A stretch of DNA of 64,000 nt from Nannocystis sp. RBIL2 (GCF_026626745.1 NZ_JAPNJW010000001.1:3828001-3892000), one strand, 5' to 3'. Shown: positions 46,394-55,847, counted from the first letter of the stretch. The notes: generated by a model not told the origin, from the letters alone. Program-made: numbers and translations.

Positions 46394-46469
46394 ACAAGTT
46401 GCCGCTACAAGCTCCAGCCCCTCGCGCCCGAGGGCCCCCTTGAACAAGTTGCCGCTACAAGCTCCAGCC
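46394..46469. repeat. 26-bp direct repeat, two copies 50 bp apart
   Basis: Two identical 26-bp copies at 46394-46419 and 46444-46469, beginning ACAAGTTGCCGCTACAAGCT. The gap 45835-46680 (846 bp) has no gene I can support; open frames there are Arg/Pro-rich shadows. GCTCCAG recurs several times around these copies. Confidence 0.7.
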
Positions 46470-46680
46470 GCCATTTTTTCTTAACTGCGGCACCTCGCGG
46501 CTGCTGGAAAAAACTGGAGCGCCACGCCGCTGCCTCTACCGAGTTGCGCCGCGACGCTGCACAGACCTATGTCGTGACCCGCGCGGACGGTCGACCGCGG
46601 ACAGCAGACAGTTGGCTCCACTCGGCGCGAGACAAACGTGAGGCACACCGCTTGCGACGCTGGTACCGTGCGAACTCTGG

Positions 46681-47892
46681 ATGACTGCGAACTCCGACGT
46701 TCGTCCCTTCCTCGACCTCCACGGGGCCGAGTTCTCGCGTGACCCACACGGCGTGCTCCGGGCCGCGCGCGAGCATAGCTGGTGCGCGGACACGGCCCTG
46801 GGCCCGGCGATCCTGCGCTACCACGAGGTCCAGGCCACGCTGGCCCAGCGCACGCTGCGGACCCCCGGACCTGACTTTTTGGCCATGCAGGGGATCCACG
46901 ACGGCCCGCTGGTCGAGATCATGTCCGGCTTCCTTCTCAACACCGACGGCGCCGCGCACGATCGCCTGCGCCGGTTGATCAGCCGCGCCTTCACGGTCCG
47001 CCGCGTCGAGGCAGTGCGCCCGCGGATCGTCGCCATCGCCGAGGAGCTCACCGCCGCGCTGGTCGCCAAGGACCGCTGCGACCTCGTGGGCGAGTTCGCC
47101 GACCCGTTCGCCCGCCGCGTGCTGTGTGCATTCGTCGGCATCCCCGCCGACGCCCAGGCCCGCGTGCGCCGCTGGACCGCCGACCTCGGCCTGTTGTTCG
47201 GCCTCAGCGTCGCCACCCACCGGGCCCAGATCGAGGCATCGATGCTCGAGCTGCGCGCCTTCATCGACGACCTAATCGCGCTGCGCCGCCGCGACCCGCT
47301 CGACGACCTCCTCAGCGAGCTGGTGGCGGCCCAGGCCCACGGCGACGCCCTCACCGACCTCGAGCTGCGGGCGATGATCGTCACGTTCATGTCGGCCGGC
47401 AGCGACACCGTGCTCAACCAGCTCGGCCACGCGTTCGCGGCCTTCCTCGCCCACCCCGAGCAGTGGCGCCTGCTCGCCCAGGACCCGACGCTGGCAGCGC
47501 CCGCCGCCGAGGAGGTGGTCCGATTCTCGCCGGCCTCGCTGCTCGGGGTGCCGCGGATCGCCACCGCCGACGTCGAGGTCGCCGGCCACGTGTTCCCGCG
47601 CGGCAGCTTCCTCCTCCCGATCACCGGCTCCGCCAACCGCGACGCGCTGGTGTTCGCTGATGCCGATCGCTTCGACATCACCCGCAAGCGCGACATCCAC
47701 CTCACCTTCGGCGGCGGGATCCACTACTGCCTGGGCGCCGCGCTGGCCCGCGTGCAGCTGCAGATCACCCTGCCGATGCTGGCCGCCCGCCTCGGCGAGC
47801 TCCACCCCGACGGCCCGATCCCCTGGCTCCCGCCGACCGAGGCCGTCTACGGCCCGCTGCGCGTGCCCGTGGGCTACCGCGCTCGCGCCTGA
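46681..47892 (+). CDS. Cytochrome P450
   Basis: 403 residues, a soluble bacterial P450. The heme-binding loop 'FGGGIHYCLGAALAR' puts the thiolate Cys at about 350. 'EEVVRF' near 277 is the ExxR helix, 'MSAGSDTVLNQLGHA' near 238-252 is the I-helix oxygen-activation site (A-G-x-D-T), and 'SGFLLNTDGAAHDRLRRLISRAFT' is the usual C-helix region. It probably oxidises a lipid or secondary metabolite, but no ferredoxin or biosynthetic genes lie beside it. ATG at 46681; a TACCGT hexamer lies about 12 bases upstream. No repeat run was found in the gene. Confidence 0.95.
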   Translation: MTANSDVRPFLDLHGAEFSRDPHGVLRAAREHSWCADTALGPAILRYHEVQATLAQRTLRTPGPDFLAMQGIHDGPLVEIMSGFLLNTDGAAHDRLRRLISRAFTVRRVEAVRPRIVAIAEELTAALVAKDRCDLVGEFADPFARRVLCAFVGIPADAQARVRRWTADLGLLFGLSVATHRAQIEASMLELRAFIDDLIALRRRDPLDDLLSELVAAQAHGDALTDLELRAMIVTFMSAGSDTVLNQLGHAFAAFLAHPEQWRLLAQDPTLAAPAAEEVVRFSPASLLGVPRIATADVEVAGHVFPRGSFLLPITGSANRDALVFADADRFDITRKRDIHLTFGGGIHYCLGAALARVQLQITLPMLAARLGELHPDGPIPWLPPTEAVYGPLRVPVGYRARA

Positions 47893-47975
47893 GACCGGGT
47901 CTACACGAGCTCCGCGCCGTGAGCTCGCGTGGCCTGCTCTACAGGCGTGTCCCCGCCCCCGCTCGCAGCCGCGTT

Positions 47976-47999
47976 CGACATGACCTTTCAGCCATGTCG
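47976..47999. repeat. 14-bp repeat pair downstream of the P450
   Basis: Units at 47978 (ACATGAC) and 47992 (CCATGTCG). They lie in the 696-bp gap 47893-48588, which has no supported gene. Confidence 0.65.
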
Positions 48000-48098
48000 C
48001 AGGCTTGGGCATGCAACGCGTCGCATCACGAGCGTTGCGAGACGCGGCAGCGCCGCTCGTCTTCCGCGCGACCTCCGCTCCCCTCCCGACATTCGCAT

Positions 48099-48122
48099 GA
48101 CATGACCCTTCGGCCATGTCTT
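48099..48122. repeat. 14-bp repeat pair with TTCG loop
   Basis: Units at 48101 (ACATGACC) and 48115 (CCATGTC). The stem GACATG/CATGTC encloses a TTCG-containing loop. Confidence 0.65.
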
Positions 48123-48588
48123 CGAGCCCGGACCGTCGGGTCCGCATCGCGAGCACCCTCGACACGCGACCGCCTCCACGCGGGCGCCCGCCCTCGAGCC
48201 CGCTGAGCCGCCCTGGCGAGCCCGGCGGTGAGGACTGCCGGATCGCCGACCGGCCGCTCGCTCCTGTGCCCCGAGGGCCCGCGCGTCCGCTCGTCCGGCT
48301 GTACGTGCATTGGAACTTCGGGACATATGCGCATACCCCTGCCCCGCACCGGGGCCGACCGGCGCGACCGGCGGACCGCGAGCATTCGAGCGCGCCGCGG
48401 CGGCGACCGGCGCGAGCCCGGTTTCGCCCGCCACGGGCCGCCGTCGCGGCGATTGGGGCGATAGGGCGGTTCAAGCTCGAGTTCGCTGTATTGGTGCCAG
48501 TCGTGGCTCCGGGTCATAAGCCATCCGACCCTTTGGCGCGCCTCGGTCGCGACCGACCGGCGCGGCGCCAGGTTCAAGGAGATCCGCC

Positions 48589-49110
48589 ATGCTCGCACGT
48601 TCATGTCTGACCTTGCTGCTCTGCTGCACCTCGACCCTCGCGGCGGCGAAGGAGCCCGCGCAGGTCGCGGCCACGCAGGCTCCCATCGCGCGTCCGCTGG
48701 CGGCGCGCAATGTGGAGCCCGCGAATCAACCGGGGCTCATCTCGCCCGGCAAGGAGCCGGATATCGTCCCGCCCGACTACAAGCGCGACTGGAAGACCGA
48801 GCAGCGCTTCCTGCAGGCCGGCACCGGCACCTCGTGGGTGCTGGCCGGCCTCGGCACCGTCGGCATGGCCGTCCCGCTCGCCATGCTCAATCGCTGCAAC
48901 AACGCGTCCGACGCCGGTGCGATGGTCGATTGCAGCCAGGAGCGGCGCACCGCCGGCATCATGGCCCCGATCCTCGGCGTCCTCACCGTCGCTGCGCTCG
49001 TCCCCGCCGTGATGTTCACCCGCCGCCTGGTCAAGCACGACAACAAGAAGCCGGGCAAGCAGCGCACCGCCTTCGGCGTCAACGCCGGCGGGCTGCAGCT
49101 GCAGTTCTGA
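48589..49110 (+). CDS. Exported hypothetical membrane protein
   Basis: 173 residues. Signal 'CLTLLLCCTSTLAAA', then a Pro/Ala linker, 'DIVPPDYKRDWKTEQRFLQAG', and two hydrophobic segments (about 80-98 and 121-141) with 'RCNNASDAGAMVDCSQE' between them, whose two cysteines may pair outside the membrane. Basic tail. No family recognised. It has a good ribosome-binding site (AAGGAG) before the ATG. Confidence 0.65.
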   Translation: MLARSCLTLLLCCTSTLAAAKEPAQVAATQAPIARPLAARNVEPANQPGLISPGKEPDIVPPDYKRDWKTEQRFLQAGTGTSWVLAGLGTVGMAVPLAMLNRCNNASDAGAMVDCSQERRTAGIMAPILGVLTVAALVPAVMFTRRLVKHDNKKPGKQRTAFGVNAGGLQLQF

Positions 49111-49274
49111 ACGACCCGCGAGCGGCGCCCGACCGCTGACGCGGCCTCGCAGCTCGGCCGGGCCGCGCAAGCGTCCCGGCCCGACCGCGGACATGAACCT
49201 CGACGAGCGCGACGGCCGGCGCTGCCGTCGGCCTCGCTAGCCCCCGAGCGCTCGCGCGCGCCCGGCTCGCGGCG

Positions 49275-49280
49275 TATCCT
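49275..49280 (+). promoter_or_regulatory. -10-like hexamer TATCCT
   Basis: TATCCT is followed by seven bases and the ATG at 49288, matching the leaderless pattern. Confidence 0.5.
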
Positions 49281-49287
49281 CGCGGCC

Positions 49288-49773
49288 ATGCCCGCCCGCC
49301 TGCGCGCCGCCGGTCCCGCCGACGCCGCCGACATCCACCGCCTGATCGTCGACCTCGCCACCTACGAGCGCGAACCGGACGCCGTGGAGGTCACCGTCGA
49401 CACGCTGCGCGACCAGCTCGCCAGCGAGCGCCCGCCCTTCGAGTGCCTGCTCGCCGAGGACGGCGGCGGCGCGGTGGTCGGCTTCGCCCTCTACTTCCAC
49501 AACTACTCGACCTGGCGCGGCCGCCCCGGCCTCTACCTCGAGGACCTGTTCGTCGACCCGAGCGCGCGCGGCCGCGGGATCGGCAAGCAGCTGCTCGAGC
49601 GCCTGGCCCAGCTCGCCGTCGAGCGCGGCTGCGCCCGCATGGACTGGGCCGTGCTCGACTGGAACGCCCCCGCGATCGCCTTCTACGAGTCGCTCGGCGC
49701 CCGGGCCGTGGCGGACTGGACCATCTTCCGCCTCACCGGACCTGCTCTTTTGAACCTGTCCGAATCGACATGA
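49288..49773 (+). CDS. GNAT family N-acetyltransferase (SSAT-like)
   Basis: 161 residues. 'RLRAAGPADAADIHRLIVDLATYEREPDAV' is the typical start of diamine-acetyltransferase-like GNATs. 'LYFHNYSTWRGRPGLYLEDLFVDPSARGRGIGKQLLERLAQLA' carries the acetyl-CoA loop (RGRGIG), and 'RMDWAVLDWNAPAIAFYESLGA' is the last core motif. The substrate is probably a polyamine-like or small amine, not proven. The final residues (TGPALLNLSEST) are encoded by a 14-bp repeat array that continues past the stop. Confidence 0.92.
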   Translation: MPARLRAAGPADAADIHRLIVDLATYEREPDAVEVTVDTLRDQLASERPPFECLLAEDGGGAVVGFALYFHNYSTWRGRPGLYLEDLFVDPSARGRGIGKQLLERLAQLAVERGCARMDWAVLDWNAPAIAFYESLGARAVADWTIFRLTGPALLNLSEST

Positions 49774-49789
49774 ACAATCGTTCATATCG
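49738..49789. repeat. 14-bp repeat array across a stop codon, 4 units
   Basis: Units at 49740 (ACCTGCTC), 49754 (ACCTGTCC), 49768 (ACATGAAC) and 49782 (TCATATC), exactly 14 bp apart. The GNAT stop (49771-49773) is in the third unit. Confidence 0.8.
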
Positions 49790-49925
49790 ATGATCCTCGT
49801 CGCCCCGGCCGCGGCCGGGAGCCCGGGCGGTCGATTCGAGAGCGCCCGAGCGGCGATGCGCGTGGTTTCGCCCCCACCAGGCGTCCGGGTCGCGGGCGAG
49901 CCTCGCTAGCGGACCGCCCCGCGAC

Positions 49926-49931
49926 TATCTT
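49926..49931 (+). promoter_or_regulatory. -10-like hexamer TATCTT
   Basis: TATCTT lies six bases before the ATG at 49938. Confidence 0.45.
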
Positions 49932-49937
49932 CGCAGC

Positions 49938-51697
49938 ATGCCGTCGGTCACCAGCCTCCTCGCCGGGTTGCTGCTCGCCGCGACGTCCGACAGGCAGGTC
50001 CTGGCGGCGCGGGGCGACCGGACCTGCGCTTCGCACTCCAACGGGTTGTTGTACTGCTGGGGCGGGAAGACCTTCGCCAGCGCCGATTGGCTGCCGGAAG
50101 CGCAACAGCCGGGTCGCCTGGAGCTGCTGGCCGGCGACACGCAGCACTGCCTGATCGACCGCGACCATCACCTCGGCTGCGGTCACGCGGGCGTCTATCC
50201 GCCGGCGCTGCTCCGCGACACGAACACCCGGGCCAGGGCGGTCGCGTTCGACCGCCGTCACGGCTGCCGCGTCGACATGGACGGCGGCGTGTCTTGCTGG
50301 CGCTGGTCGAACGGCCTTTACCGGGGCTGCGCCCGGTGGGCAGCCATGACGCCATTCCCGTCCCGGTCGAGGACGCGGTCGCGCTCGCCGCCTTCACGGC
50401 CGTCCCGCTCGCGGATGAACGCTCGACCTTCTGCGCGCTGCGAGGCGGCGGCGCCGTGGATTGTTGGACGCTGGGCAGCCCGTCTCGGCGGCTCGCCGTC
50501 ACCCGCGTCGCTGCCGACGTCGTCGAGCTGGCCGGAGGGCGTTACTTCTGCGGCCGCGCGTCGGGTGGCGCCGTGACGTGCTGGAACGGTGCGCAGGAGC
50601 TGTGCGCGAGCGGGTCGCCGCCGAAGCCGGTGGCCGTGACGCTGACGGAGGCCGCCGTCGATATCGAAGCCGGTGAGACCCTCGCCTGCGCCCGTGGAGT
50701 CACCGGGAGCGTGGCGTGTTGGCCCCTGCAATCCGGACACTCCGATTTCGCCGTCGCTGCCCCCGTGGGCGGACCCGCCGCAGTCGCGCTCGCGGTGGGC
50801 GGTTCGCACGCTTGCCTGCGCGACCGGTCGGACGGCGTGTGGTGCTGGGGTGCGGCGACGAACGACCAGCTCCTCGATCGTGATTATCTCGACGAGGTCG
50901 CCGAGCCCTCGCGCATCGAGGGCATCCGCGACGCGGTGGCCCTGGCCGGCACCCCGACCCGGGTCTGCGCCTTGCTCGCCGATCGCCGCGTCGCTTGCTG
51001 GGGAGCCGCGAACGCGCCCGGAGAACCGCCGACATGGAGCTCCGTGCCGCGCTCGATCGGCGGGCTCACGGACGCGGTGGCTGTATTCACGACGGGAGAG
51101 CAAGAGCTGTGCGCCCGCCGCTCGAACCATCGCGTCGCCTGCTGGGGTGCGACCGCCGGGTTACGGCACGCCCGCGACGCACAGCCGGAGCCGCAGGACC
51201 CCTGGACCGCCGCGTCGTGCCAGGTCGATCTCCGAGGTCAGGTGTGGTGCGACGGCGCGAACCACCGCGGTCAGCGAGGATGCTCGCACCGCGACGATAG
51301 CCCGCCCGCCCCGACCGCCGTATGCGACCTGGGCGAACCGGCCGTCGAAGTCGCGCGCGGACGGTCGCACGCGTGTGCCTTGCACCCGAGCGGGCACGTC
51401 TCTTGTTGGGGCGACAACCGTTGGTTTCAATTGGGACAGGCGACGGCTCCGATGCCGGCGTCGTCCGAGCTCCCGGAGGACCCGTGGTACGCCCCGACGG
51501 CGCTGCGGGTGCCGGAGATCGAAGACGCGACGCAGATCCTCGCGGCCGGCGACTACACCTGCGCATTACACCGGAGCGGCGAGGTGAGCTGCTGGGGCGC
51601 CAATTCGACGGGCCAATGCGGACAAGGCTCGGGCGAGCCGCAGCCCGAGCCCGTGCGGGTCGAATTGCCGCCGCGCGGGCTACACGCCTCCCGGTGA
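49938..51697 (+). pseudogene. RCC1-type repeat protein, split by a frameshift
   Basis: The first frame, from ATG 49938 (signal 'SLLAGLLLAATSDRQVLA'), gives RCC1-like units 'GDRTCASHSNGLLYCWGGKTF' and 'RHGCRVDMDGGVSCWRWSNGLYRG'. Near 50320-50345 the reading shifts by one base, and the second frame continues 'VGSHDAIPVPVEDAVALAAF...' through at least seven more units ('HACALHPSGHVSCWGDNRWFQLGQ', 'YTCALHRSGEVSCWGANSTGQCGQ') to the TGA at 51697. Joined, it would be about 585 aa, a secreted seven-bladed-propeller protein typical of myxobacteria. A one-base loss in a G/C-rich tract, real or from sequencing, explains the split. Confidence 0.8.
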
Positions 51698-51705
51698 GCG
51701 AGCGG

Positions 51706-51757
51706 CAACCTGCGCTTTCAGACCTGTCCCGCGCGACATGACCTTTCGGTCATTGTC
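51706..51757. repeat. 14-bp repeat array, 4 units, between convergent genes
   Basis: Units at 51708 (ACCTGCG), 51722 (ACCTGTCC), 51736 (ACATGAC) and 51750 (TCATTGTC), each 14 bp apart. They fill the gap between the RCC1 gene and the SCP2 gene. Confidence 0.8.
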
Positions 51758-51763
51758 GTGACA

Positions 51764-52093
51764 TCACAGGCGCGACAGCTGGCCGACGCGGGCGACCAGC
51801 GACTGGCTGCCCATCACCACCAGGCGGCCGGCGGTGGCCAGCGCGTCGGCGATGTTCGGGTCGCCGGTGACGAGGCTCTTGAAGTCGGCGCTGTCGATCG
51901 CCAGCTCGCACTGGGCGCCGGGCCAGTAGCCGGCCCACACGCCCGTTTTGGTGCGAGTGACCTCGACCCACCATTCGCCGCCGCCGGGGCCGGAGATCCG
52001 GAATTGGTAGGTCCCGCCGATCTCGGCCGCGCCCGCCGGATTACGGCGGAGGGCCGCCGGCAGGTCCTCGTTGAAAAAGCGCTGGACGTTCAT
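51764..52093 (-). CDS. SCP2 sterol-binding-domain protein
   Basis: 109 residues: 'FFNEDLPAALRRNPAGAAEIGGTYQFRISGPGGGEWWVEVTRTKTGVWAGYWPGAQCELAIDSADFKSLVTGDPNIADALATAGRLVVMGSQSL' has the SCP2 layout, with strands first, then a 'DF..L..G' helix and 'G.L...G'. SCP2 proteins bind lipids or sterols in a hydrophobic tunnel. It stands alone. The start MNVQRFFNEDL is natural. The adjacent 52094-52819 gap has no gene but carries a tandem repeat. Confidence 0.75.
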   Translation of the reverse strand: MNVQRFFNEDLPAALRRNPAGAAEIGGTYQFRISGPGGGEWWVEVTRTKTGVWAGYWPGAQCELAIDSADFKSLVTGDPNIADALATAGRLVVMGSQSLVARVGQLSRL

Positions 52094-52271
52094 CCGCGGG
52101 TGCCAGCGGCCACGCTGCCACGCTGTTCTGCTGGAGTCAACGTTCCGCGCTGCAGCCGCCGGTATCGCAGGAGCGCCGCTCGTGGGACGCCTTATCGGCC
52201 GCCGCCGCCGCCGCCGAGTACGTCAGCGCCCGGCCGTAGAACCATTGGTAGTACCCTGGCGCACTACGACG

Positions 52272-52293
52272 TATCGCGCGCTACCGCGCGATA
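52272..52293. other. Perfect 9-bp inverted repeat
   Basis: TATCGCGCG and CGCGCGATA flank CTAC (52272-52280, 52285-52293). It lies in the gene-free gap about 180 bp upstream of the SCP2 start. It may be a terminator or an operator; there is no T-run. Confidence 0.45.
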
Positions 52294-52483
52294 TGCGATA
52301 TCCGTCGAAGCGTCGCAAAATCGGACCCCGCGCGCACGCCAATGACAGGTCGCGCGGTGCGGCGCGCGATGCGTGGCGCACCAGGAGGCCGCGGAAGCCG
52401 CTCGCGTCGCCGGCGAGGCCTGCTCCGCCCGCGCCGTCCGAGGCGCGTCCTGAAGCGCGACACGAGCGGCTCGGGCCCGCGTC

Positions 52484-52730
52484 GTCGCGCGCCCCGAGCT
52501 GCATCAGCGGCTCGCGCAGCTCGTGACCTCACCCCGCGTCCCCCGATGCGCGCCCCGATACGCTGCACGACCCGCTCGCGCAGCGCGTGACTCAGCCCGC
52601 GCTAACGATGCGCGCCCCGATGCCCTGCACGACCCGCTCGCGCAGCGCGTGACTCAGCCCGCGCCACCGATGCGCGCCCCGATGCGCTGCACGACCTGCT
52701 CGCGCAGCTCGTGACCTGGGCCCGCGTCGT
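52484..52730. repeat. About 62-bp tandem repeat, four clear copies
   Basis: GATGCGCGCCCCGAT recurs at 52545, 52607 and 52669 (exact 62-bp steps), with a diverged copy starting near 52484 and degenerate continuation to about 52819. Each unit ends in CGCGCAGCGCGTGACTCAG or a close variant. The period is not a multiple of three and the region has no supported gene; it abuts the 3' end of prkA. Confidence 0.75.
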
Positions 52731-52819
52731 CCTACGCGCGCTGCGACGAGTCGCACGACCCGCGCGCAGCTCGTGACTCGCCCGTCCGAGGCGCTGCGCG
52801 AGCGGCTCGCGCAGCTCCG

Positions 52820-55159
52820 TCAGTAGCGCGCCTTGGACAGCTGCACGAGCGTCTCGCGCAGCGTCTCGCGGGTGTGGCGCTCGCGCTTGAGCCCGCCGTC
52901 GTGGCCGCCGAGCAGGATCTCGAGCGCCCGGCGGGCCACCTGCTCCTCTTGCGGAGCGAGCGGGTTGTCGGCCCGGCGGTCGTCGGCGAGCAGCTCGAGC
53001 ATGCGCTGGATCCCGCGGGCCACCACGCCCTTCTGCTGGCGATAGTAATCGTCGCGCAGGCGGTAGAAGTAGTCGGCGAAGATCTCGGCGTAGGCCGGCT
53101 CCTCGTCGGGGTGGCTCAGCGCCCACGCGCCGATCCGCGACAGCAGGTCGGTGCGGAAGTGCGGGCCCGCCTTCGGGTCCATCGTCTTCTCGAGGCCCTG
53201 CATGAACTTCTCGTCGGGGTCGCGCAGGTTGCCGGTGACGGGGTCGAACATCTTCTCGCGCTTGACCGCGTGCTTGACGTGGACCACGTACTTCTTGAAG
53301 ACCTCGAGGTAGCGGGCCTCGTCGACCAGGCCCATCGCCTCGCGGACCTCCCAGTCGGACGCGCTGAGCCAGTAGTTCCAGGCCGCGGCGGTGATGCTGC
53401 CCTCGCCGTCGAGCAGGTGGAACCCGCTCGCCGCCTTCGGCAGCAGCATCCAGCGGTGGTTGAGCGCGTCGCCCATGAACTTGCGCAGCTCCTTGAACAG
53501 CCGCGGCACGGTGACGCAGGTGGTGCCCGGCTCGCTGGCGGCCGCCAGCAGCACGCGCTTGAGGTCGCGGACCGAGGCGCCGAAGCTGCCCTCGTAGTCG
53601 CCGAGCAGGTGCTCGGCCCCCTCGGCGCGCACGACCGCCTGGGGGAACCGCTCCAGATGCATCTGCGGGACCGCCAGCAGCAGCTCGCGGGCCTCGTCGC
53701 TGGTGAGGCCGGCGGGCACGCGGCCGTAGGCGTAGAGGTCGGCCTTGTCGAGCGGCCCGAGGCGCGACAGCACCGCCTGCAGCTTGGGCGAGTACTCGGC
53801 CGCGTTGGGCGGGCGCAGCCGCGTCATCACGCCCCACAGCGCGAGGATCCGCGGCACGTGCGGGGCGATGTGGATGCCGCGCAGCACGTCGCCGACCTGC
53901 TCCTGATAGACCTTGCGCTCGACCCGGTAGTCGAGCAGGTACGGCACCGGGATCAGCTCCAGACGCCCGCGCAGGCTCTGGTACTCGCCCGAGCGCAGCG
54001 CGCGGAACTCGAGGAGGTTGAGGTCGTTGGCCGAGCCGCCGAACACCACGTCGAGCGCCAGCACCACGTGCTCGAGCGCGACCTGGCCCGACTCGGTGGC
54101 CGTCAGCAGGTACTTGTAGTGCTCGTACGGCCGCTTCAGCAGGTCGCTGAAGTTGATGAGCCCGCGGTTGGCGTCGACCAGGTCGCCCTGACAGGCGAAC
54201 AGCACCTGCCCGCCGACGGCCGGCGGCAAGCTGGCGTAGGCGCGGTCGCCGGTGACCGGGAAGCTGCGCGCGTCGGCGGTCTGCTTCGGCTCGACGGTGA
54301 CGAGCCCGCTGCGGTACTGCCGGCTGAGGAACAGCCGCTCGACCTGCACGTGCTGGTACACCTTGCGCAGGTCGCCCTGGTAGATGTTGAGCAGGGCGTC
54401 GAAGATCCGCCGGTTGCGCTGCGACAGGTCGCCGCGCAGCGCCGTCTCGCTGACGACGAAGTGCTCGAGCCGAGCGTCCTTCGGCTCACGGGCCTGGGCC
54501 CCCTGCAGCTGCGACTGCAGCAGCGCCGCCCGCTCCGCCATCGGGATCAGGTAGAGCGGCGGGTCCTTGTTCTCGTCGCTCAGCTTGGCGTCGATCGCCT
54601 CGGCGCCGAGCTTGGCGAACGTCGCCTCGCCGATCCCCGAGCTCCACGGCCCGCTGCCGAACCCGATCCCCCCGCTCTTCGAGCTCTTGCTGGGGAACAC
54701 CCACGAGAACCGGTACAGCGCCCCGCCGTCGGTCTCGGAGTAGTCCTCGAGCGCGCGCATCACCGCGTCGAGGAAGGTCGTCTTGGCCGAGCCGTTGGGC
54801 CCGTGCAGCAAGAGCAGCTTGTTGACGCGGCCGATCCGGACGAAGCTGTCGAGCGCCTCGTAGAAGGCGTTCTGAGCCGGTTCCTGGCCGACCAGGCGGC
54901 CCGAGCCGCCGTCGAACTCGCAGTCGAACAGCTTGAAGCGCGCGACCTTGCCGCTGGGGATCCGTACGTCCCGACGGCCGTAGAATTCGAAGCAGTCGCG
55001 CAGGTACTGGGCTGCGTTGCGGGCGTGGACGTGCGGCTGATCGCACAGCAGCTCGAACCACTCCTCGAAGCTGAGCACCCGCCGGGTGCTCTCGAACTCC
55101 TGGGCGACCGCGGCCGCCAGCGCCTCGATCCTCGTCTTGGCGCTCACTGGCTCGTCCAT
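52820..55159 (-). CDS. prkA: PrkA family serine protein kinase
   Basis: 779 residues, longer than the usual 640-690. AAA-type N-terminal part with Walker A 'HGPNGSAKTTFLDAVMRAL' near residue 117. 'YRFSWVFPS', 'PMAERAALLQSQL' and 'LSQRNRRIFDALLNIYQGDLRKVYQHVQVERLFLSRQYRSGLVTVEPKQTADA' are characteristic PrkA/YeaG blocks. The C-terminal half holds the kinase-like region. PrkA acts in sporulation and stress regulation with YeaH and SpoVR, but neither is in this window. ATG at 55159 is preferred to the upstream frame, because GGAGG lies 7 bases before it. No repeat run was found in the gene. Confidence 0.9.
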   Translation of the reverse strand: MDEPVSAKTRIEALAAAVAQEFESTRRVLSFEEWFELLCDQPHVHARNAAQYLRDCFEFYGRRDVRIPSGKVARFKLFDCEFDGGSGRLVGQEPAQNAFYEALDSFVRIGRVNKLLLLHGPNGSAKTTFLDAVMRALEDYSETDGGALYRFSWVFPSKSSKSGGIGFGSGPWSSGIGEATFAKLGAEAIDAKLSDENKDPPLYLIPMAERAALLQSQLQGAQAREPKDARLEHFVVSETALRGDLSQRNRRIFDALLNIYQGDLRKVYQHVQVERLFLSRQYRSGLVTVEPKQTADARSFPVTGDRAYASLPPAVGGQVLFACQGDLVDANRGLINFSDLLKRPYEHYKYLLTATESGQVALEHVVLALDVVFGGSANDLNLLEFRALRSGEYQSLRGRLELIPVPYLLDYRVERKVYQEQVGDVLRGIHIAPHVPRILALWGVMTRLRPPNAAEYSPKLQAVLSRLGPLDKADLYAYGRVPAGLTSDEARELLLAVPQMHLERFPQAVVRAEGAEHLLGDYEGSFGASVRDLKRVLLAAASEPGTTCVTVPRLFKELRKFMGDALNHRWMLLPKAASGFHLLDGEGSITAAAWNYWLSASDWEVREAMGLVDEARYLEVFKKYVVHVKHAVKREKMFDPVTGNLRDPDEKFMQGLEKTMDPKAGPHFRTDLLSRIGAWALSHPDEEPAYAEIFADYFYRLRDDYYRQQKGVVARGIQRMLELLADDRRADNPLAPQEEQVARRALEILLGGHDGGLKRERHTRETLRETLVQLSKARY

Positions 55160-55289
55160 CGCTGCCTCCGTTCGTCGCCGCTTCGCGACGAGAAGCCCCA
55201 TGGTAATCGAGCTCGCCGCGCTCGGCAAAAAGCCGGGGCGTCAGGGGGCGCGAGGCCGACCCCGCGAACAATGTTCGCGGGGGCGCGCG

Positions 55290-55838
55290 CTACTTCACGG
55301 CGACCTTGAAGTCGACCTTCTGGGTGACCGGCGAGCAGGCCTCGTCCTGGCACACGGCGAACTTGAACTCGCCCGTGAACGCCTTGTCTCCGGCCGAAGT
55401 CGGCGTGAACTTCACGGCGAATTCCGCGCTCTTCTCGTCGAGCTTGGCGGCGTCGGCCTTGGCCAGGTCGGCCTTCGCCAGGGTGACGCCCTCGGGCGCC
55501 GACAGCGCGAGCTTGGTCGGGAAGTCGAGGTTGATGTGCCAGGGGCCCTGCGGCACGGCCGCGACGGTGATCACGCCCTCACGGCCGACGGCGGCGTCGG
55601 CGGGCGGCGTGATGCGGAGGGCGAAGCGGTCGTCGCCGGGGCCGTCGACGAGCTTGACCTTGTCGCCGGCCGGGGCGGCGTCGGCGGTCTTGGCCGGTTC
55701 GGCCGGCTTCGGGGCCTCGGCGACCGGCTTGACCTCGGGGCTCTTGGCATCGGGACCCGCCGGCTTCTTCTGGTCGCCTCCGCAGGCGGCAGCGAGACCG
55801 AGCACCAGCAGCGCGTAACGCGGCGAACGAATGGTCAT
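55290..55838 (-). CDS. Lipoprotein with Lys/Ala/Pro linker and a beta domain
   Basis: 182 residues, signal MTIRSPRYALLVLGLAAAC (lipobox AAAC). A charged Lys/Ala/Pro/Glu linker (about 20-60) leads to a beta-sandwich: 'RFALRITPPADAAVGREGVITVAAVPQGPWHINLDFPTKLAL' and 'FAVKFTPTSAGDKAFTGEFKFAVCQDEACSPVTQKVDFKVAV'. The C...C pair near the end and the overall strands recall the DsbD N-terminal-like fold. Role unknown. A TATGAT hexamer (55848-55853, minus strand) lies nine bases before the ATG and overlaps the stop of the preceding gene. Confidence 0.75.
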   Translation of the reverse strand: MTIRSPRYALLVLGLAAACGGDQKKPAGPDAKSPEVKPVAEAPKPAEPAKTADAAPAGDKVKLVDGPGDDRFALRITPPADAAVGREGVITVAAVPQGPWHINLDFPTKLALSAPEGVTLAKADLAKADAAKLDEKSAEFAVKFTPTSAGDKAFTGEFKFAVCQDEACSPVTQKVDFKVAVK

Positions 55839-55847
55839 GGCGCGCGA

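Noticed and set aside
46098..46684. Several overlapping open frames in the gap before the P450
   Set aside because: Arg/Pro/Ser-rich, mutually overlapping, without ribosome-binding sites or recognisable domains.
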